Source: UBA8437 sp964646205
Lineage (GTDB): Bacteria; Planctomycetota; Planctomycetia; Planctomycetales; Planctomycetaceae
Assembly (NCBI GenBank): GCA_964646205.1
Contig: CAZYAZ010000007.1
Location: 51,843 to 115,842, forward strand
Length of the DNA: 64,000 bases
Direction of reading: 5' to 3'
Below the pieces are notes generated by a model. The model was not told where the DNA came from. It did not search any database and saw nothing but the letters and a program-made list of their open reading frames with translations. Made by a program: the position numbers and the translations under genes. Below are positions 8,200 through 17,164 of this stretch, piece after piece. How positions within the stretch are numbered: position 1 is the stretch's first letter; each line of letters begins with the position of its first letter.

Positions 8200-9966
8200 T
8201 TGCGATTCACGAGCGAGCCAACCTTGAATTCGAAACGACCAGCAGAATGTGGCCTGAAGCTACGGCATGATCTTGCGGTTCCCATGCGAGATGGCGTTCG
8301 GCTGAGTGCCGACGTGTTTTTGCCAGACCGTGATGGTCCGTTTCCAACCATAGTGACACGGACTCCCTACGAGAGCGGCCGGGATGTGTTCCTGGATATT
8401 GCGGCCTACTGGGCACGTCATGGATTCGCATTCGTGGCCCAGGATTGCCGGGGCCGTTTTGAATCGGAGGGCACTTTTCGAGCCTATGCCGATGATCCAA
8501 CTGATGGCTACGACACGATCGAGTGGGTGGGAGGACAGTCCTGGTGTGACGGAAAAATTGGGACCTGGGGCCGCAGTTACGGTGGGTTGACCCAGTGGTT
8601 GTCGGCTCCGCTGGCACATCCCCAGTTGACTTGCATGACCCCGCACGTGATCTGCGACGATTTCTACAGCGATTGCCACTACATCGGTGGAGCCTTTCAA
8701 CTGATGCTGTCGCTGGGGGCGGCCGTTATCTGGCAGACAAATCTCGCGACGGTGGTCGGACGACAGTCGCGACACATTTTTCAGAATCGACGGTTCTGGA
8801 GTCACCTGCCGCTGATCGAAATGGATGAACTGGCGATCGGTCGTCGGGTGGATTACTGGCGTGAGTGGCTGACGCATCCCACCTACGGAGATTACTGGAA
8901 ACCGTTTGATATTCGTGGCCGACACGATGAGATCACCGTGCCGGCATTCCAGCAGTGTGGATGGTTCGATCCCTACACCGGGGCCGGGTTTCGCAATCTC
9001 GCCGGCATGCAACAGCATGGGCCCAACCAGAAAGCCCGAGATCAGCAGAGAATTCTGGTCGGTCCCTGGTCCCACGAAGAGCCGGAATCCACCTCGTTAG
9101 GGGGGCGGGATTTTGGGCCAGGATCGTTGGTTGACATTCGGAATGAGGAACACAGGTGGTTTGACTGGCAGTTGAAAGGGATCGACGACGGGATTGGGTC
9201 CGAGCCGCCGATTCGCATGTTCACGATGGGTGTCAATTCGTGGAGGAACGAAAGCCAGTGGCCTCTTGAACGGTCCGTGACCACCCCGTTGTTCTTTCAC
9301 AGTTCGGGGCGGGCGTCGTCGTCGATGGATGACGGCACCCTGACGACAGATCCGCCGGGCGGCGAACCCGTTGACCGGTTCGCGTATGACCCGGCCGAGC
9401 CGGTACCCACGCAGGGTGGGGTTCTGTCGGTTCATATGATGACGGCTCATGCCGAGGAACCCCTGGCGGCCGGAGCCGTCGATCAACAGGAACTGGAAGC
9501 CCGGGGTGACGTGCTGGTTTATACGACTCCAGCACTGGCCGAACCGGTGGAAGTCACCGGCCCGGTCAGCGTGGTGCTGTTTGCTGAATCAAGTGCGGTA
9601 GACACCGATTTCACGGCACGCCTGGTCGACGTCCATCCGGATGGGACAGCTCGCCTGGTGACCGAGGGGATCCTGAGGGCGAGGTACCGTCACGGCCTTG
9701 AACAGACTGAATTGCTGGCTTCCAGTGTGCCCGAGAAATTCGAGATCACGCTGAATCCGACCAGTATCGTCTTTGCCTCCGGGCATCGCATACGACTCGA
9801 TGTCTCGAGTAGTAATTTTCCTCGTTTCAGCCGCAATTTGAACACCGGTGAAGACGTGGGGACGGGGACCCGGATGCGGGTGGCTGAGCAGGCGGTGCTG
9901 CACAGCGAATCGAGTCCGTCCCGGTTGCTGTTGCCGGTGACCGACTCGGTGGTGAGGTTCGCGTGA
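8200..9966 (+). CDS. CocE/NonD family hydrolase (X-Pro dipeptidyl-peptidase S15-like)
   Basis: 588 residues, the usual length for CocE-like serine hydrolases and alpha-amino-acid ester hydrolases. MRDGVRLSADVFLP near residue 29 opens the alpha/beta-hydrolase domain, QDCRGRFESEG at 81-91 is the usual oxyanion region, and GRSYGG at 124-129 puts the nucleophile at Ser126. The C-terminal jelly-roll domain is recognisable by GPVSVVLFAESSAVDTDFTARLVDV. The start is a TTG at 8200, supported by GAGG seven bases upstream. No signal peptide is obvious, so it is probably cytoplasmic. The natural substrate (peptide, acyl-amino acid or other ester) is not predictable. Confidence 0.92.
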   Translation: MRFTSEPTLNSKRPAECGLKLRHDLAVPMRDGVRLSADVFLPDRDGPFPTIVTRTPYESGRDVFLDIAAYWARHGFAFVAQDCRGRFESEGTFRAYADDPTDGYDTIEWVGGQSWCDGKIGTWGRSYGGLTQWLSAPLAHPQLTCMTPHVICDDFYSDCHYIGGAFQLMLSLGAAVIWQTNLATVVGRQSRHIFQNRRFWSHLPLIEMDELAIGRRVDYWREWLTHPTYGDYWKPFDIRGRHDEITVPAFQQCGWFDPYTGAGFRNLAGMQQHGPNQKARDQQRILVGPWSHEEPESTSLGGRDFGPGSLVDIRNEEHRWFDWQLKGIDDGIGSEPPIRMFTMGVNSWRNESQWPLERSVTTPLFFHSSGRASSSMDDGTLTTDPPGGEPVDRFAYDPAEPVPTQGGVLSVHMMTAHAEEPLAAGAVDQQELEARGDVLVYTTPALAEPVEVTGPVSVVLFAESSAVDTDFTARLVDVHPDGTARLVTEGILRARYRHGLEQTELLASSVPEKFEITLNPTSIVFASGHRIRLDVSSSNFPRFSRNLNTGEDVGTGTRMRVAEQAVLHSESSPSRLLLPVTDSVVRFA

Positions 9967-9983
9967 TCCGCAGTGATCAACTC

Positions 9984-10014
9984 GTGACGGGAATCACCCG
10001 GAGTTCGCTATAAT
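9984..10014 (+). promoter_or_regulatory. Candidate sigma70-type promoter before the 10-21 kb run
   Basis: A perfect -10 hexamer TATAAT lies at 10009-10014. A partial -35 match GTGACG (4 of 6) lies at 9984-9989 with a 19-base spacer, longer than the usual 17. Transcription would start at about 10021, exactly at the first possible ATG of the cytochrome gene, so either that ATG is used leaderless or translation starts further in. The -10 match is directly visible; promoter function is inferred. Confidence 0.4.
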
Positions 10015-10020
10015 CGGCCG

Positions 10021-13000
10021 ATGCTCAATGGTGGCTTTTCCGTCATGCCGCCCCGTGTTTCTTGTGTGTTGTTTGCCATGACAATTGATAGATGCAGCCT
10101 GTTGTTGATGGTTGCCGCGTGGAGCGTGGTACCGCTGGGGTCGGAGCTGTCAGCTGCCGACACGATCGATTTCAACAAACAGATCAAGCCGATCCTGGTC
10201 AGCCGCTGTGTTGGCTGCCACGGGGCCAAGAAACAGGAGTCGGGTCTGAGGTTGGATTTCCGCAAACCGGCACTGACCGGTGGTGATTCGGGGGTGGCCA
10301 TCCGAGCCGGGAAACCAGCCTCAAGCCTGTTGCTGAAGCGGATTCGGTCGGCCGATCCGGATGAACGTATGCCCCCCAAGGGGGAACCGTTATCCGACGC
10401 CCAGGTGGCCTTGATCACGAAATGGATCTCCGAGGGGGCCATGTGGCCAGATGACGGCGGCATTGCCAGGCCCATCACCGATCACTGGTCGTTCCAGCCG
10501 ATCCACTCGCCGCCAGTACCGAAAATCGCGGGAAAGGGAGTTCGGAACGCGATTGACCATTTTGTGAGAGTCCGATTGAAAGAACATGGCCTGGTGGCTG
10601 CTCCCGAGGCCAACCCGAATACCTTGCTACGGCGGCTGCACCTGGATCTGACCGGGATCCCACCGACCCCATCCGAAATCGAGGCCTTCCTGGTCGAGCG
10701 GCAACGGGATCCCCAGGCCGCCTATTCGTCGGCGGTAGATCGTTTGCTGGAATCATCGCACTTCGGGGAACGCTGGGCGCTGGAATGGCTGGACATGGCT
10801 CGATATGCCGACAGCGATGGCTACGAGAAAGATTTGCCCAGGCCGCATGCATTTCGTTGGCGGGACTGGTTGATCGATGCCATCAATCGAGATCTTCCCT
10901 TCGATCAGTTCACCGAGCAGCAGATTGCAGGTGACCTGTTGCCAGGAGCGACCGACCAGGTTCGATTGGCGACCGGGTTTCATCGCAACACGCTGACCAA
11001 TCGGGAAGGTGGTGTCGACCAGGAGGAATTCCGTGTCAAGGCCGTGGTGGATCGTGTCAACACGACGTTCACGGTGTGGATGGGCCTGACGGTTGGCTGC
11101 AGTGAGTGTCATTCTCACAAATACGACCCAATCACTCAGCGGGAGTACTACGGATTGTTCGCCTTTTTCAACAACGCGGACGAGCAGGATATCAAGGTGT
11201 CCCCTTCGGGCGAGGCGGGGAAAAAATTCCAAAAGAGACGGCGACAGTTTCAGAGTCAACTGGCCAAGATCGAAGCGAGAATCAAGAAGATGATCTCCGG
11301 TTTGGGCCAGAGACAGCGAGACTGGGAGGTCGCCTTGATGGGCCAGGGGACCAGTTGGCAGGATCTGGAGATGCCAAAACTGAAGGCGTCGTCCGGAGCC
11401 GTGCTGACGATTGGAACGGATCGGTCGATCCGGGTGGCCGGGAAGCCAGGAGACAGTGATACATACACGATCGAAGGGACAACGACACTGGATCGATTGA
11501 GTGCGATCCGGGTGCAGGCATTGCCGGACGACAATTTGCCATCCAGGGGGCCGGGGCGAGCGGCCGATGGCCGGTTTGTTCTTTCCGGACTGACCACGAC
11601 GGTTTCCGGTACTCCCGACGGCACATTGATCAACCTGCCGCTGGGCAATGCCCGGGACCTCGGGCACCTGGAAGATGCGACGGTTCTCCGGTCACTTGGG
11701 GGCGCGACTTCCGATGGCTGGAATCCCCAGGCCGCCCAGCCGTCCACGGCGGTGTTTGAAGTCGCGTCGTCCGTCACGAAAACTGGATGGGTGGGCAATC
11801 CGTTGCCCGGTGGTATTCAGGACGGGGCTGCACAAGTGTTCACGGTGTATGCCGGTTCCCCGATGCCGGCGGCCGGTTCCATCGACCGACTGCGGTACTG
11901 GTCAAAATCAGTCAAGGGGGCGGCTTGTGGGTTTTACCTCTTGCGCCCTGACGGGGCTGGCGGGTTTCGGGTCATCCAGAAGCACGACATCGTGTCCAAG
12001 GGGGTCGGTGGCGCGACGATTGAACTGGTACTGCCGGCTCCCTGGAGCGTTCAACGGGGTGACGTGTTGGCGAATTCCAGTAACGGTGGCCCAGGCTATC
12101 GGGTCGGTCCCTCGACCGACCTGGTGTATTTTCCGGTCAAGAGGTTCCCCGGAAAGAACCAGACCGTCGTGCTCGGAAAAATGCCCCGGTTCAGGGAGTC
12201 GCGGCTCTACTTCCTGCAGGCACATTTTCAGCCGACAATTTCGGTTGATCCAGGTCAATTGAAGCTCGCCGAGAGAGTCGTCCGACGCGTCCGGATCCAA
12301 CTGAAGCAGTCAAAGCCGAATCGCTCACTCGGGCGATTCCGTATCCAACTCACCTCGGTCGTCGATCCGCTGGGGCTACAACGGCACCAGAAGGTTCCGT
12401 CGGCAATCTTGCAGATTGTCAACGTGCCGGCAGCCGATCGCACTCCCAAGCAAAAGAAAACACTTCAAGACTATTACATCACTGTCGATCCTGTTGTGGC
12501 ACCGCTTCGAAAGGAACTGGCGGAGTTCAAGAAGAAGGAACCAAAACTCGTCGCGACGGGCCATGTGATGGTTCGCCGTGGAACGCCACGGACAACTCAT
12601 ATTCATAAACGCGGCAATTTCCTGGAGCGTGGCGACCAGGTCACTGTTCACACTCCATCCTTCCTCCACCCCTTGACTCCACGTGGCGAGTTGGCGGATC
12701 GGTTGGACCTGGCTCGCTGGATCACCAGTCCGAAAAATCCACTGACGGCCCGCGTGGCAGCCAACCAGGTCTGGAACCAACTGTTTGGCCGGGGACTGGT
12801 GTCGACATCCGAGGATTTTGGCAGCCAGGGGTCTCCTCCCAGTCACCCCAGGCTTCTCGACTGGCTGGCCACCGAGTTCCGAGCGTTGGGATGGAGTCGT
12901 AAGAGATTCATCAAGCTGATTGTCATGTCTGGCACGTATCGACAATCATCAGTTGCCGATGCCGAGCAGGTGCGACAGGATCCTCTGAACCAGTGGCTGG

Positions 13001-13620
13001 CACGGCAAAACCGTTTCCGCCTCAGCGGAGAACTGATTCGCGATCAGTATCTGGCCGCTGCCGGAACGTTGAATCCCAGGGTTGGAGGCAGAAGCTTTCG
13101 CCCGCCGTTGCCTCCCGGGGCCAAGGCCATTCAGTTCGTCAACAAGTGGTCCGAGGACAAGGGGGAGGAACTGCGTCGTCGCGGCCTCTACATCCACCTG
13201 CAACGGAACTTGATGTTGCCGATGTTGATGACCTTTGACCGGCCCGATGGCATAGTCAGTTGCACTCGCCGTGAACGATCCAATACGCCGCTACAGGCAC
13301 TGACGCTGCTTAACGGATCAATTTTTGTTGACGCCGCCCGGCAGTTGGGACGGCAACTGGCGGAATCCGATGAGGCGTTGAGCGAGAGAATCCGGACGGC
13401 ATATTTGAGGACTCTTGGGCGAGAGCCCAGCCCATTCGAAGCGGAACGAGTGCAGCAACTGCATTCGAAATTGTTGAAACACTTCCAGGACGACAAGCAG
13501 GCGGCGGCACAACTGACCGAAGGCTTTGATGTGAAAAAGCCGATGGTCGAAGAAACCGCGGCCTGGGTCACCGTGGCCCGGACACTCTTGAACCTGGACG
13601 AAGTGATTACCAGGGAGTAG
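10021..13620 (+). CDS. Planctomycete cytochrome: PSCyt1 - DUF1549 - nested CBM/discoidin-like region - DUF1553
   Basis: 1199 residues. A signal peptide is visible around residues 24-45 (a start at ATG 10078 would make it compact). CVGCH at 63-67 is the PSCyt1 haem motif, followed by RMPPKGEPLSD. DUF1549 spans about 175-385, with LTGIPPTPSEIEAFL and a second haem-type motif CSECH at 360-364. A basic coiled-coil linker (about 400-440) leads to a discoidin-like domain (ALPDDNLPSRGPGRAADG ... GRFRIQLTS). That domain is interrupted at roughly 545-748 by an extra beta-rich module. DUF1553 follows from about 885 (NPLTARVAANQVWNQLFGRGL). Probably binds haem c covalently outside the cytoplasm; the reaction is unknown. 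Its DUF1501 partner starts 7 bp downstream. Confidence 0.93.
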   Translation: MLNGGFSVMPPRVSCVLFAMTIDRCSLLLMVAAWSVVPLGSELSAADTIDFNKQIKPILVSRCVGCHGAKKQESGLRLDFRKPALTGGDSGVAIRAGKPASSLLLKRIRSADPDERMPPKGEPLSDAQVALITKWISEGAMWPDDGGIARPITDHWSFQPIHSPPVPKIAGKGVRNAIDHFVRVRLKEHGLVAAPEANPNTLLRRLHLDLTGIPPTPSEIEAFLVERQRDPQAAYSSAVDRLLESSHFGERWALEWLDMARYADSDGYEKDLPRPHAFRWRDWLIDAINRDLPFDQFTEQQIAGDLLPGATDQVRLATGFHRNTLTNREGGVDQEEFRVKAVVDRVNTTFTVWMGLTVGCSECHSHKYDPITQREYYGLFAFFNNADEQDIKVSPSGEAGKKFQKRRRQFQSQLAKIEARIKKMISGLGQRQRDWEVALMGQGTSWQDLEMPKLKASSGAVLTIGTDRSIRVAGKPGDSDTYTIEGTTTLDRLSAIRVQALPDDNLPSRGPGRAADGRFVLSGLTTTVSGTPDGTLINLPLGNARDLGHLEDATVLRSLGGATSDGWNPQAAQPSTAVFEVASSVTKTGWVGNPLPGGIQDGAAQVFTVYAGSPMPAAGSIDRLRYWSKSVKGAACGFYLLRPDGAGGFRVIQKHDIVSKGVGGATIELVLPAPWSVQRGDVLANSSNGGPGYRVGPSTDLVYFPVKRFPGKNQTVVLGKMPRFRESRLYFLQAHFQPTISVDPGQLKLAERVVRRVRIQLKQSKPNRSLGRFRIQLTSVVDPLGLQRHQKVPSAILQIVNVPAADRTPKQKKTLQDYYITVDPVVAPLRKELAEFKKKEPKLVATGHVMVRRGTPRTTHIHKRGNFLERGDQVTVHTPSFLHPLTPRGELADRLDLARWITSPKNPLTARVAANQVWNQLFGRGLVSTSEDFGSQGSPPSHPRLLDWLATEFRALGWSRKRFIKLIVMSGTYRQSSVADAEQVRQDPLNQWLARQNRFRLSGELIRDQYLAAAGTLNPRVGGRSFRPPLPPGAKAIQFVNKWSEDKGEELRRRGLYIHLQRNLMLPMLMTFDRPDGIVSCTRRERSNTPLQALTLLNGSIFVDAARQLGRQLAESDEALSERIRTAYLRTLGREPSPFEAERVQQLHSKLLKHFQDDKQAAAQLTEGFDVKKPMVEETAAWVTVARTLLNLDEVITRE

Positions 13621-13627
13621 TGGAACG

Positions 13628-15073
13628 ATGAGAGTTCTCGTACCGCACATGCGGAACCAGTTGATTGCAGACGCGACGCGTCGGGACTTTCTGACGTCCA
13701 GCGCGAGTGGGCTGGGTGGCCTGGCATTGTCGGCTCATTTGGCCAGCGAACTGGTTGCAGACGAAAAGACCCCGCGGGTCCACCCGACACCCGGCTCGGG
13801 ATCACATTTCTCTGGCCGGGCCAAAGCCTGCATATTCATTTACCTGGCGGGTGCTCCGAGTCACCTGGAGTTGTACAGCCCCAAGCCGACGCTCAAAAAG
13901 TTCAATGGCCAACAATTGCCCGATTCGCTCACCAAGGGCGTGCGGTTTGCGTTCATCAACAAGAACGCGACGTTGATGGCTTCGAAGCGGCCGTACCGGC
14001 AACACGGTGAGTGTGGAATGTGGTTTTCCGATCGCCTGCCACATGTGTCCCGGCACGCGGACGATATCTGCATGATTCAGACGATGCATTCCGAAGCGTT
14101 CAATCACCATCCGGCCCAGATGCTCATGTGCTGCGGCCAACAGAAGTTTGGCCTCCCGAGCATGGGAGCGTGGTTGAACTATGGCCTGGGAGCTCCTTCG
14201 AAGAACCTGCCGGGATACATCGTGTTGGCTGCTGGTCCTGCTGCTCGTGGCGGAGCCACGCTGTATTCCAATGGTTTTTTGCCCTCGACTGTTGCCGGTG
14301 TGCTGTTTCGATCAAAGGGCGAACCGGTTCTTAACCTTAACAATCCCAAGGGACTCAACGCCGCGGCGCAACGGATTTCGCTGGATGCGTTGAAAGATCT
14401 CAACCAGGGTCGGTTTGGGGCCTTGGGGGACCAGGAGATCAACAGTCGGATCGCGGCCTACGAATTGGCATTCCGCATGCAATCAGCGGCTCCTGACTTG
14501 ATCGACCTGGCTGGAGAAACCAAGCAAACTCTCGCGAGTTACGGCGTGCAACGGAAAGGAGTGCCCGGCGACTTCTCTCGCAACTGTCTCCTGGCCCGGC
14601 GGATGGTCGAGCGAGGCGTGCGATTCATCAATATCTTTCATGGTGGCTGGGACGCTCACGGCGGACTGGAAGGCAATGTGGCCAACAACTGCAACGTCGT
14701 TGATCAACCGGTGGGTGCCTTGTTGGCCGACTTGAAACAGCGCGGCCTGCTGGATTCGACACTGGTGGTGTGGGGTACCGAGTTTGGCCGCACGCCCCTG
14801 GTGCAGGGCAAGGACGGTCGGGATCATCACCCGCACGCCTTCCCGATTTGGATGGCCGGCGGTGGCGCCCGCGGTGGATACACCCACGGTCGCACCGATG
14901 AATTGGGGTGGTCGATCGAAGAGAATCCCGTTCATGTCAATGATTTCCAGGCGACCGTGATGCGGCTGTTCGGAGTCGACGACAAGAAGTTGATCCACCG
15001 GTTCAAGGGACTGGATTTCCGTCTCACGGGGGTTGGTGATACCGGGCACGTCATTCCGGAGCTGATTGGTTGA
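13628..15073 (+). CDS. DUF1501 family protein, Tat signal (partner of the 10-kb cytochrome)
   Basis: 481 residues. The N-terminus has a Tat motif, T-R18-R19-D-F-L, followed by a hydrophobic Gly/Ala/Leu stretch, so export in folded form is expected. DUF1501 proteins belong to the alkaline-phosphatase/sulfatase superfamily; the conserved GWDAHG, VVWGTEFGRTP, GRDHHPHAF and GGGARGGYTHG motifs are present, but there is no formylglycine motif. The first acidic motif reads SHLELYSPKP where the four paralogues in this window have two Asp, so one predicted metal ligand is altered. Start 7 bp after the cytochrome stop implies co-expression. Enzymatic activity of the family is not established. Confidence 0.93.
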   Translation: MRVLVPHMRNQLIADATRRDFLTSSASGLGGLALSAHLASELVADEKTPRVHPTPGSGSHFSGRAKACIFIYLAGAPSHLELYSPKPTLKKFNGQQLPDSLTKGVRFAFINKNATLMASKRPYRQHGECGMWFSDRLPHVSRHADDICMIQTMHSEAFNHHPAQMLMCCGQQKFGLPSMGAWLNYGLGAPSKNLPGYIVLAAGPAARGGATLYSNGFLPSTVAGVLFRSKGEPVLNLNNPKGLNAAAQRISLDALKDLNQGRFGALGDQEINSRIAAYELAFRMQSAAPDLIDLAGETKQTLASYGVQRKGVPGDFSRNCLLARRMVERGVRFINIFHGGWDAHGGLEGNVANNCNVVDQPVGALLADLKQRGLLDSTLVVWGTEFGRTPLVQGKDGRDHHPHAFPIWMAGGGARGGYTHGRTDELGWSIEENPVHVNDFQATVMRLFGVDDKKLIHRFKGLDFRLTGVGDTGHVIPELIG

Positions 15074-15120
15074 GCGAGCGGAACTGTTTTCGTCACGCGC
15101 GTGTTTTGTGGAAATGATCG

Positions 15121-16356
15121 ATGTGGAGTTGTCGTCATTTTGTCATGGCTGTGGTCGTCATCGTCATGTGCGGCGGTGTTGATGTCTCGTTGCTGGCCGA
15201 GGTGTCCGCAGCAGATGTTGAGTCGACCGAGACGATCGTTGCGCGATTGGTGGCTGCAGCACGAATTTACGACAAACGGGAAATGAGAATTGCATCGGAT
15301 CAGTTGGTGCAGAGGGGGACTGCTGCAGTTCCTGGTTTGCGTTCGATTCTCGGGGATGTCGACGACAACGTTCGCTGGCAGGCGGTCGTCGCCCTGGGGA
15401 GAATCGGTCATCCAGCGGCGAAGGGGGCTGTGCCGGAATTGGTCGTTGCCTGTCGTGACCCTGATGCTGATGTTCGCGGAGCGGCGGCAGTGGCTCTGGG
15501 GCGATTGCGTGCCAGGACGGCACGAGCAGCCGTTGGTCTCCTGCGACTGGATGTACAGCCAATGGTTCGTTCCGATGCCTGGTGGGCCTGGTGGCAATTG
15601 ACCGGGGATAAGAGATCGGTCACGCAATTGGTCTCGCTGTTGTCATCCAAGGATTGGATGGCCAGCGGCCACGCTTCTGAACACCTGGCGGCTATCGGCA
15701 CCGCAGCAGTACCGCAGTTGCTCAAACGGTTGTCCGGTGGGCGACTCAAGAGTCGTCGGCTGGCTGGCGAGACGCTGCGACGGATGGGGCCACGGGCCGA
15801 AAAGGCTATTCCCGAATTGCTGCGATTACTCGACCGGGATGATCCAAAAATAGCTGCAATTTCGGCCAGGGTCCTGGGGGCCCAGGGAGTTGCGGCGGTG
15901 GCCGGTCTGAGTGACTGCCTGGATTCGCCCCGGAAACACACGCGACGACTGGCAGTTGTCGCCCTGGGAGAAATCGGGGCGGCGTCCGGGACCGTCTGCT
16001 GTCGACTATCGAGAGAATTGAAAGTGGCGACCGGTCAGGAGTTGTTGCAGTTGGTCACGGCACTGGGACGGATTGGCCCAACTGCCGGTGTCGCGGTCCC
16101 CGGACTGGTCGTGGCGCTGAGGAATGAGGACCAGGATGTTCGCGCTGCCACGTGTGAAGCACTGGGGCGGATTGGCTTGGGGTCACGTCCTGTCGTCGAG
16201 GGCTTGGCGGAACTCGCCCAATCGGATCCGATTGAATTTGTCCGGCTGGCTGCCGGGAATGCACAAATGACTTTGCGGCCCATTACCGATGGAGCTTCGG
16301 CGGTTGGAGAGCGTTCACAGTTGAAGCAATGTCCACTAGGGAAAGGGAAGCCATGA
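15121..16356 (+). CDS. Exported HEAT-repeat protein
   Basis: 411 residues with an N-terminal signal sequence (hydrophobic residues 7-30). The rest is a continuous alpha-solenoid of HEAT repeats: the unit VRxxAxxALGxIG recurs throughout, e.g. NVRWQAVVALGRIG, DVRGAAAVALGRL, RRLAVVALGEIG and DVRAATCEALGRIG. Such repeats are protein-interaction scaffolds and no catalytic site is visible. It sits between two cytochrome/DUF1501 pairs, 47 bp after the first, and its TGA overlaps the ATG of the esterase (ATGA at 16353-16356), so the two are probably translated together. A scaffolding role for the neighbouring exported proteins is inference only. Confidence 0.88.
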   Translation: MWSCRHFVMAVVVIVMCGGVDVSLLAEVSAADVESTETIVARLVAAARIYDKREMRIASDQLVQRGTAAVPGLRSILGDVDDNVRWQAVVALGRIGHPAAKGAVPELVVACRDPDADVRGAAAVALGRLRARTARAAVGLLRLDVQPMVRSDAWWAWWQLTGDKRSVTQLVSLLSSKDWMASGHASEHLAAIGTAAVPQLLKRLSGGRLKSRRLAGETLRRMGPRAEKAIPELLRLLDRDDPKIAAISARVLGAQGVAAVAGLSDCLDSPRKHTRRLAVVALGEIGAASGTVCCRLSRELKVATGQELLQLVTALGRIGPTAGVAVPGLVVALRNEDQDVRAATCEALGRIGLGSRPVVEGLAELAQSDPIEFVRLAAGNAQMTLRPITDGASAVGERSQLKQCPLGKGKP

Positions 16357-17117
16357 GACGATGGGAGCGACGAGTCGATGGTCTGGTAATGACGGTGAGT
16401 GTCGCCGTGGTTTTGTTGTTCGGAGCCAACCGTGCGTCGGCTGGAGAGTTGATTCCAGGAGTGCAGGCCGCATACAAGGTCTCTGTCAAGGTGGCTCGTG
16501 GGACAACTGATGTCAATTTCTGGGTGTTTGTTCCCAAGTCTTACAAGAAGAAGCCGGCCTGGCCTTTGTTGTTGTTCCTACATGGAGCCGGCGAACGTGG
16601 AAGCAATATTGAGCTCGTGAAAAAATGGGGGCCACCACGGCTGGTCGGTAAGGACCGAGAATTTCCGTTCGTCGTTGTGTCACCACAATGTCCCAAGAGG
16701 GCGGGATGGGATCCAAAACAACTCAAACAACTTGTCGAACACGTGACCAAGTCGTACAAGATCGACCAGTCGCGGATGTATTGCACCGGCTTGAGCATGG
16801 GAGGGTATGGAACCTGGTCCATGGTGGCCGAGTACCCCAAACTGTTTGCAGCGGCAATTCCAATTTGTGGTGGAGGTAATCCGCGATTGGCAAGCCGGAT
16901 GACGAGAACGCCGATCTGGGCTTTTCACGGCGACGCAGATAGGGTCGTTGCGGCCAAGCGGAGCCGGGTGATGGTCGATGCCATCAAGAAAGCGGGAGGC
17001 AACGCGGTGAAACTCACGCTTTACCCGGGTGTGAATCACTATTCCTGGAGTCGGACCTACGGCAATCCCAAGGTGTACCAATGGCTCCTGTCTCATTCCC
17101 TCAAGAGTGGCAAGTGA
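16353..17117 (+). CDS. Exported alpha/beta-hydrolase (esterase / dienelactone-hydrolase / PHB-depolymerase-like)
   Basis: 254 residues from the ATG at 16353. This start is preferred over the in-frame ATG at 16329 because it follows AGGGAAG at normal spacing and forms an ATGA overlap with the HEAT gene. The N-terminus is basic (MRRWERR) followed by a hydrophobic core ending at ASAG, a Sec signal peptide. The alpha/beta-hydrolase fold shows LLLFLHGAGERG (oxyanion hole), GLSMGGYGTW (nucleophilic Ser), HGDADRVV (Asp) and GVNHYSW (His). This pattern is common in planctomycete esterases acting on polysaccharide ester groups or polyesters. Substrate unknown; exported location likely. Confidence 0.9.
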   Translation: MRRWERRVDGLVMTVSVAVVLLFGANRASAGELIPGVQAAYKVSVKVARGTTDVNFWVFVPKSYKKKPAWPLLLFLHGAGERGSNIELVKKWGPPRLVGKDREFPFVVVSPQCPKRAGWDPKQLKQLVEHVTKSYKIDQSRMYCTGLSMGGYGTWSMVAEYPKLFAAAIPICGGGNPRLASRMTRTPIWAFHGDADRVVAAKRSRVMVDAIKKAGGNAVKLTLYPGVNHYSWSRTYGNPKVYQWLLSHSLKSGK

Positions 17118-17164
17118 CACGTGTTGGGGAGTGGGCCAAGTCAGAAATCTAGAGTGAGAATGGA

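Noticed and set aside
15094..15107. Palindrome CACGCGCGTG followed by TTTT after the first DUF1501 gene
   Set aside because: With a minimal loop only three base pairs remain; too weak for a terminator, and the downstream genes look co-transcribed.
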